A stretch of 64,000 bases of DNA from Spirochaetia bacterium (lineage in GTDB: Bacteria > Spirochaetota > Spirochaetia > Treponematales > Rectinemataceae): assembly GCA_029975555.1 (NCBI GenBank), contig JARKOY010000125.1, forward strand, positions 62,001-126,000, written 5' to 3'. Positions 61,136 through 64,000 of this stretch are shown piece by piece. A program made the translations under genes and the position numbers. The notes below the pieces were generated by a model, which had not been told where the DNA came from, did not search any database, and saw nothing but the letters and a program-made list of their open reading frames with translations. How positions within the stretch are numbered: the stretch's first letter is position 1; each line of letters starts with the position of its first letter.

Positions 61136-61618
61136 TCAATGCATTGTCTTAAAGAAAATCGTCTGTGTGCCGACACCCCAGAGCGCGACGAGCAGGCTCA
61201 CGATGATGCCGGCAATGACCACGCCCCCCGCAATGGAGAAAAACGCCTTTTTGTACGACAGACCGAGCACCCAGGCCCCAAGCGCTCCAGTCCAGGCCCC
61301 CGTAACCGGCAGGGGCACCGCCACAAAGAGCAACAAACCCCAGTAGCCGTACTTTTCCATCTGGGCATGCACTTTCTTCCGCGCCTTCTCCACAAATCGG
61401 TCAAAAAATTTTCTGTACGGTCCAAACCTATAAAAGAGCTTGTGGACGCTTTCCAGAAACAGAAACGCGATGAGGGGGACGCAGGCGTTCGCCGCCACAG
61501 AGATCAGCCCCGCGAGGGGAATCGAAAATCCGTGGTACACAGCGTAAGGAATGGCCCCCCTTAGTTCTGAGATGGGAAGGATCGAAAAGAGGATAGTCAT
61601 CAGAAGAGGCATCGTCAT
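61136..61618 (-). CDS. small integral membrane protein, COG2426 / small multidrug export-like family
   Basis: A 160-residue protein with four or five membrane segments. ISELRGAIPYAVYHG and VPLPVTGAWTGALGAWVLGL are the conserved blocks of this family (PF06695), named for multidrug export on thin evidence. A cytosolic basic loop (RKFFDRFVEKARKKVHAQMEKYG) lies between them. The start could be ATG 61618 or GTG 61627; neither has a good site. It lies between miaA and the helicase. Confidence 0.8.
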   Translation of the reverse strand: MTMPLLMTILFSILPISELRGAIPYAVYHGFSIPLAGLISVAANACVPLIAFLFLESVHKLFYRFGPYRKFFDRFVEKARKKVHAQMEKYGYWGLLLFVAVPLPVTGAWTGALGAWVLGLSYKKAFFSIAGGVVIAGIIVSLLVALWGVGTQTIFFKTMH

Positions 61619-61678
61619 CGAGGGCACTATAACGCGCCGTGATTCTCCGTGTCTAGAGAAAGGGGGATGGATGGCCGC

Positions 61679-62635
61679 CTAAGGTGAGGCAAGACTCTCC
61701 AGCGCATAAAAAAGATGCGCTGGCTCAGGCTCTATCCACCGAAGTCCCGGCAGGGCGCGAAAAAAGGTCATCTGCCGTTTTGCATACTGAGAGGTGTGCA
61801 GCTCGATTGCCTGGGCAATAGCGTCGAGCGGCCTTCCCGCCAGTTCAAAAAACTCGCGGTAGCCGATGGCGTGCATTCCGGGGTCGCCGGGGCCGAAGCC
61901 GCGCGACACAAGGCCTTCCACCTCGGCAGCAAGGCCGGCGCGCATCATCGCCTCGACGCGGGCATGAATCCGGGCACGGAGTACTTCGCGGGGCCGCGTG
62001 ATGCCAACGATGAGGAAACGTCGTCCCGGCCGAATCGTTTTTGAGGGCATGAATCGGCTTGGTGCCTCGCCAGAGGCCCTCAGTATCTCGATTGCCCGAG
62101 TGAGCCTATAAAGATCGTGTTCGTGAATCCTTGCGGCTGTCGCAGGGTCGACACTCGCAAGCTCGGCCCTCAGCGCGGCGGCCCCTCGGCGTTCGAGGTC
62201 TCGTGCGACCTGCGCACGGACATCGGGCGAGCTGGGAGGAGAGGACGGCAGCCCGCAGACATAATTCATGAGGTAAAAGCCTGTACCCCCGCTTATGATC
62301 GGCACAACACCCTCCGCCGAGAGCGTGGCACACAGCGCGTCGGCGCGCGCCACAAACTCACCCGCCGTGTACTGTTCGTCGGGGTCTTTGATATCGATGA
62401 GGTGATGAGGAAGGCGCTGTAAGAGGTCCTTGGGCGGCTTTGCGGTGCCGATATCCATGCCGCGGTAGGCCTGCATCGAGTCCGCGGAGATGACCTCCGC
62501 GGCATAAACATCCGTGCGCCATGCATCGCGCAGGCGGGGAACCCACACGGCAGCCCCCGCGCCAAAAAGAGAATCTAAAAGCTCTGTTTTTCCAGAGGCT
62601 GTGGGTCCTGCAAGTATGACCGCATCAACCGGCAA
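61679..62635 (-). CDS. miaA: tRNA dimethylallyltransferase MiaA (TTG start inside rpoZ)
   Basis: Transfers dimethylallyl to A37 of tRNAs reading UNN codons, the step before MiaB. It has 318 residues. ILAGPTASGKTELL is the P-loop, EVISADSMQAYRGMDIGTAKP the tRNA/catalytic block, HHLIDIKDPDEQYTAGEF follows, then ISGGTGFYL and the C-terminal QYAKRQMTFFR. The frame runs upstream without an ATG at the proper place. TTG 62635, overlapping the last codons of rpoZ by 11 nt, gives the normal length. No ribosome-binding site is visible, so it probably depends on coupling to rpoZ. Confidence 0.93.
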   Translation of the reverse strand: MPVDAVILAGPTASGKTELLDSLFGAGAAVWVPRLRDAWRTDVYAAEVISADSMQAYRGMDIGTAKPPKDLLQRLPHHLIDIKDPDEQYTAGEFVARADALCATLSAEGVVPIISGGTGFYLMNYVCGLPSSPPSSPDVRAQVARDLERRGAAALRAELASVDPATAARIHEHDLYRLTRAIEILRASGEAPSRFMPSKTIRPGRRFLIVGITRPREVLRARIHARVEAMMRAGLAAEVEGLVSRGFGPGDPGMHAIGYREFFELAGRPLDAIAQAIELHTSQYAKRQMTFFRALPGLRWIEPEPAHLFYALESLASP

Positions 62636-62819
62636 TGAGTTTGTAGCCAATCGTCTTATCAAGAATTTCTTGAGTCGACATGGAAACGACTTTGCCGTTG
62701 TTTTTCTCCACTTCCGGCGTCCGCAACACCGCAAGCTGATAGGCGCGCGTGGCGATCGCAGCTGCGAGCTCGTACGCATTCCCTGAAAAATTTATGAGAG
62801 ATTCGAGCGGCATTATCAT
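62625..62819 (-). CDS. rpoZ: RNA polymerase omega subunit
   Basis: 64-residue omega subunit that helps fold beta-prime. It opens MPLESLINFSGNAYELAAAIATRAYQ, with the conserved N-x-Y-E-L-x-x-x-x-x-x-R-A core, and ends early at GYKLIAG. GAGGAG lies about 9 nt before ATG 62819; ATG 62813 is also possible. It lies between zapA and miaA, and miaA starts inside it. Confidence 0.88.
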   Translation of the reverse strand: MIMPLESLINFSGNAYELAAAIATRAYQLAVLRTPEVEKNNGKVVSMSTQEILDKTIGYKLIAG

Positions 62820-62852
62820 ATCGATAGTCTCCTCAGTAAGGTGATCCGAGGC

Positions 62853-63206
62853 TCAGAGACCAAGCTCCCCAAGCCGTTTGTCCAGCTGAGCAAGAATCTG
62901 CTCTTCATCGGCATTTTCGGCCGAGGCGGGTTCCGACTGCTGCGCTGGAGCAGATGCCGTCTGTCCATTCTTGGCGGGCGAAGACCGATGCTGCATCTTC
63001 TTCACGTCGTCGAGCAGGAAAAGCCCGGCAAGAATCGCAACGCGCAAAGGGTCCGCAACGTTCATCCGCGCGGAGATGCGGGCATACCGCTGCTTCAGCT
63101 CATCGACCAGGCTCTGGATGTATTCGGGGCTGTCGTCAGTCTTTATCGAAAAAGACTGACCAAGGATCTCAATGTGCATGGGCTGGCTAGAAGATATCGA
63201 GCTCAT
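62853..63206 (-). CDS. zapA: cell division protein ZapA
   Basis: FtsZ-bundling protein of 117 residues. Its core IEILGQSFSIKTDDSPEYIQSLVDELKQRY is the ZapA beta-hairpin and helix start, followed by DPLRVAILAGLFLLDDVKKM. The C-terminus has a Gln/Ala/Ser-rich linker and a short acidic helix. ATG 63206 is chosen because GGAGG lies 5 nt before it; the later ATG 63179 would give a shorter form without a site. The start lies inside the end of the zapB-like gene (20-nt overlap). Confidence 0.88.
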   Translation of the reverse strand: MSSISSSQPMHIEILGQSFSIKTDDSPEYIQSLVDELKQRYARISARMNVADPLRVAILAGLFLLDDVKKMQHRSSPAKNGQTASAPAQQSEPASAENADEEQILAQLDKRLGELGL

Positions 63207-63906
63207 TTTCGCCTCCACGAAAGGGGGCATCCTGGGAACCAAGGTCCGGGTTAAACGCTTTGTCCGGCTCTTGGGCACTTCCCCCTCCACGATCCGATTC
63301 GGATGGATTCTGGGCTTCTAAGTCGCCAGTCTCGTGGTCAGGCGCGTTCTCTTGCGGCACGGCCGGTGCTACCGTCTGCCCTTGAAGCGACGATTCAGGA
63401 CTCGAGCCGAGCGACATCTCCAGCACCATGTCCTCAAAGGAATCAAGCTTCGAGAGCGCCTGCACCAGGCCCTGCTCTATCCTTTCCTGCTCAGACTTCA
63501 GTTCCTCGGCCTTGGATTCAAGGTCGGCGACGCGCTGTTCCGCGGTGAGCGCGCGGTCTCGGTAGTGCGCGATCTCATCCTCGGCAGCCTGCGCCTTGCG
63601 CTCCATTGCAGCGGCGCGCTCTTCGGCGTCGGCCGCTTTCAGCTCGGCCTGGGCCGCTCTCTCTTCAGCCTCTTTGACACGGGCCATCAAGGCCTCGAGG
63701 CGCGCGTTGCTCTCCGTCGCTATGCGCGCCTGTGCGGCAAGCTGACGTTCAAGCTCCGCCTTCTGACTCCTGAGCAGCTCTTCGGTCTTCGAGGCGTCCG
63801 CGAGGCGTCTCTCCTGGTCTGCATTCTCCTGCCTCAGCTTCGTTATGAGGACGACCGCTTTTTCAACCCGCGCCTCGAGCGCCCGGATCTGCTCAAGATT
63901 CAGCAT
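63187..63906 (-). CDS. ZapB-like coiled-coil protein with acidic tail
   Basis: A 239-residue protein. The N-terminus LEQIRALEARVEKAVVLITKLRQEN closely follows the pattern of E. coli ZapB ([22 protein letters not shown]). A continuous Ala/Glu/Arg-rich coiled coil runs to about residue 165. The last ~75 residues are acidic, Gly/Ser/Pro-rich and probably disordered, ending with ENELDIF. It is three times the length of E. coli ZapB (81). Overlap with zapA supports a joint role in Z-ring organisation (inference). GGGGTGAT precedes the start, only 3 nt after rplT. Confidence 0.8.
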   Translation of the reverse strand: MLNLEQIRALEARVEKAVVLITKLRQENADQERRLADASKTEELLRSQKAELERQLAAQARIATESNARLEALMARVKEAEERAAQAELKAADAEERAAAMERKAQAAEDEIAHYRDRALTAEQRVADLESKAEELKSEQERIEQGLVQALSKLDSFEDMVLEMSLGSSPESSLQGQTVAPAVPQENAPDHETGDLEAQNPSESDRGGGSAQEPDKAFNPDLGSQDAPFRGGENELDIF

Positions 63907-63909
63907 ATA

Positions 63910-64000
63910 TCACCCCTGAAGGGCTGCCTTCGCCTTCTCCACGATGGCGTCGAACGCCGCCGGATCGCGCACGGCGATGTCGGCGAGCATCTTTCGGTCG
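63910..64000 (-). CDS. rplT: 50S ribosomal protein L20 (C-terminal end, cut by window edge)
   Basis: The last 29 codons read DRKMLADIAVRDPAAFDAIV then EKAKAALQG, the conserved C-terminus of L20 (compare NRKVLADIAISDKAAF-type endings). The rest lies beyond the right edge, presumably preceded by rpmI and infC. The zapB-like gene follows after 3 nt, so zapB-zapA-rpoZ-miaA probably ride on a ribosomal-protein operon. Confidence 0.9.
   Translation of the reverse strand, partial: DRKMLADIAVRDPAAFDAIVEKAKAALQG

Overview
The window is about 64 kb of GC-rich (estimated high 50s percent), densely packed bacterial chromosome. It looks like a spirochaete related to Treponema. The main reasons are the cell-division cluster running on into xer-dprA-topA-xer, hslVU and a FliA-type sigma factor, a spirochaete-style outer-membrane barrel, a bactofilin, and no MutH-type features beside an endonuclease-type MutL. 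The assignment rests on gene content and gene order only. I see no rRNA, tRNA, IS element, prophage or CRISPR array; this is core genome.

Layout. 1-4.3 kb (minus): 5' part of miaB, a small membrane protein, folE2, folD and an aminotransferase. 4.3-6.3 kb (plus): a CoA-disulfide-reductase-like flavoprotein with a rhodanese tail that lacks its cysteine, followed by a free rhodanese that has it. 6.3-10.4 kb (minus): polyamine ABC transporter potABCD. 10.4-14.8 kb: bifunctional formimidoyltransferase-cyclodeaminase (histidine/folate one-carbon metabolism), an orphan phosphoribosyltransferase-like gene, a candidate small RNA, rex, and an Rrf2 regulator with four cysteines. 14.8-21.2 kb: fused pyrF-pyrE, an outer-membrane barrel, and mutL with a phosphoesterase and a DUF4032-like gene. 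21.2-26 kb: a second candidate small RNA, a 56-residue Cys-rich protein, plsC, rpsT, an HU-family gene, a bactofilin, rho and rpmE. 26-29.7 kb (minus): rdgB, a sigma-factor-like gene behind a near-consensus sigma-54 promoter, nrnA and argF. 29.9-39.8 kb (plus): nth, recQ-like, pgi, murG, cvpA, holB and an NtrB/NtrC pair.

39.8-56.6 kb (minus) is an almost gapless run: mraZ-rsmH-ftsL-murF-mraY-ftsW-ftsQ-ftsA-ftsZ-xer-dprA-topA-xer-hslV-hslU-fliA. It starts at a promoter followed by four MraZ-type 10-bp repeats. ftsI, murE, murD and murC are not in it, and murG lies elsewhere. 56.7-64 kb: an HD phosphohydrolase, an RlmM-like methyltransferase, a UvrD/Rep helicase, a COG2426 membrane protein, then rplT-zapB-like-zapA-rpoZ-miaA.

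The points most worth a second look are: (1) two roughly 80-95 nt transcription units with the same design (5' hairpin, C-rich single-stranded linker, intrinsic terminator whose loop carries CCTCC, complementary to the GGAGG ribosome-binding sites common here), one of them directly upstream of rex; (2) ftsA, which has no ATG/GTG/TTG near its conserved N-terminus and apparently starts at CTG six bases after AAAGGAGG; (3) a sigma-54 promoter driving a divergent sigma-like gene; (4) an endonuclease III whose iron-sulfur loop is lengthened by a small tandem duplication. Function calls rest on reading motifs by eye; no database search was run.
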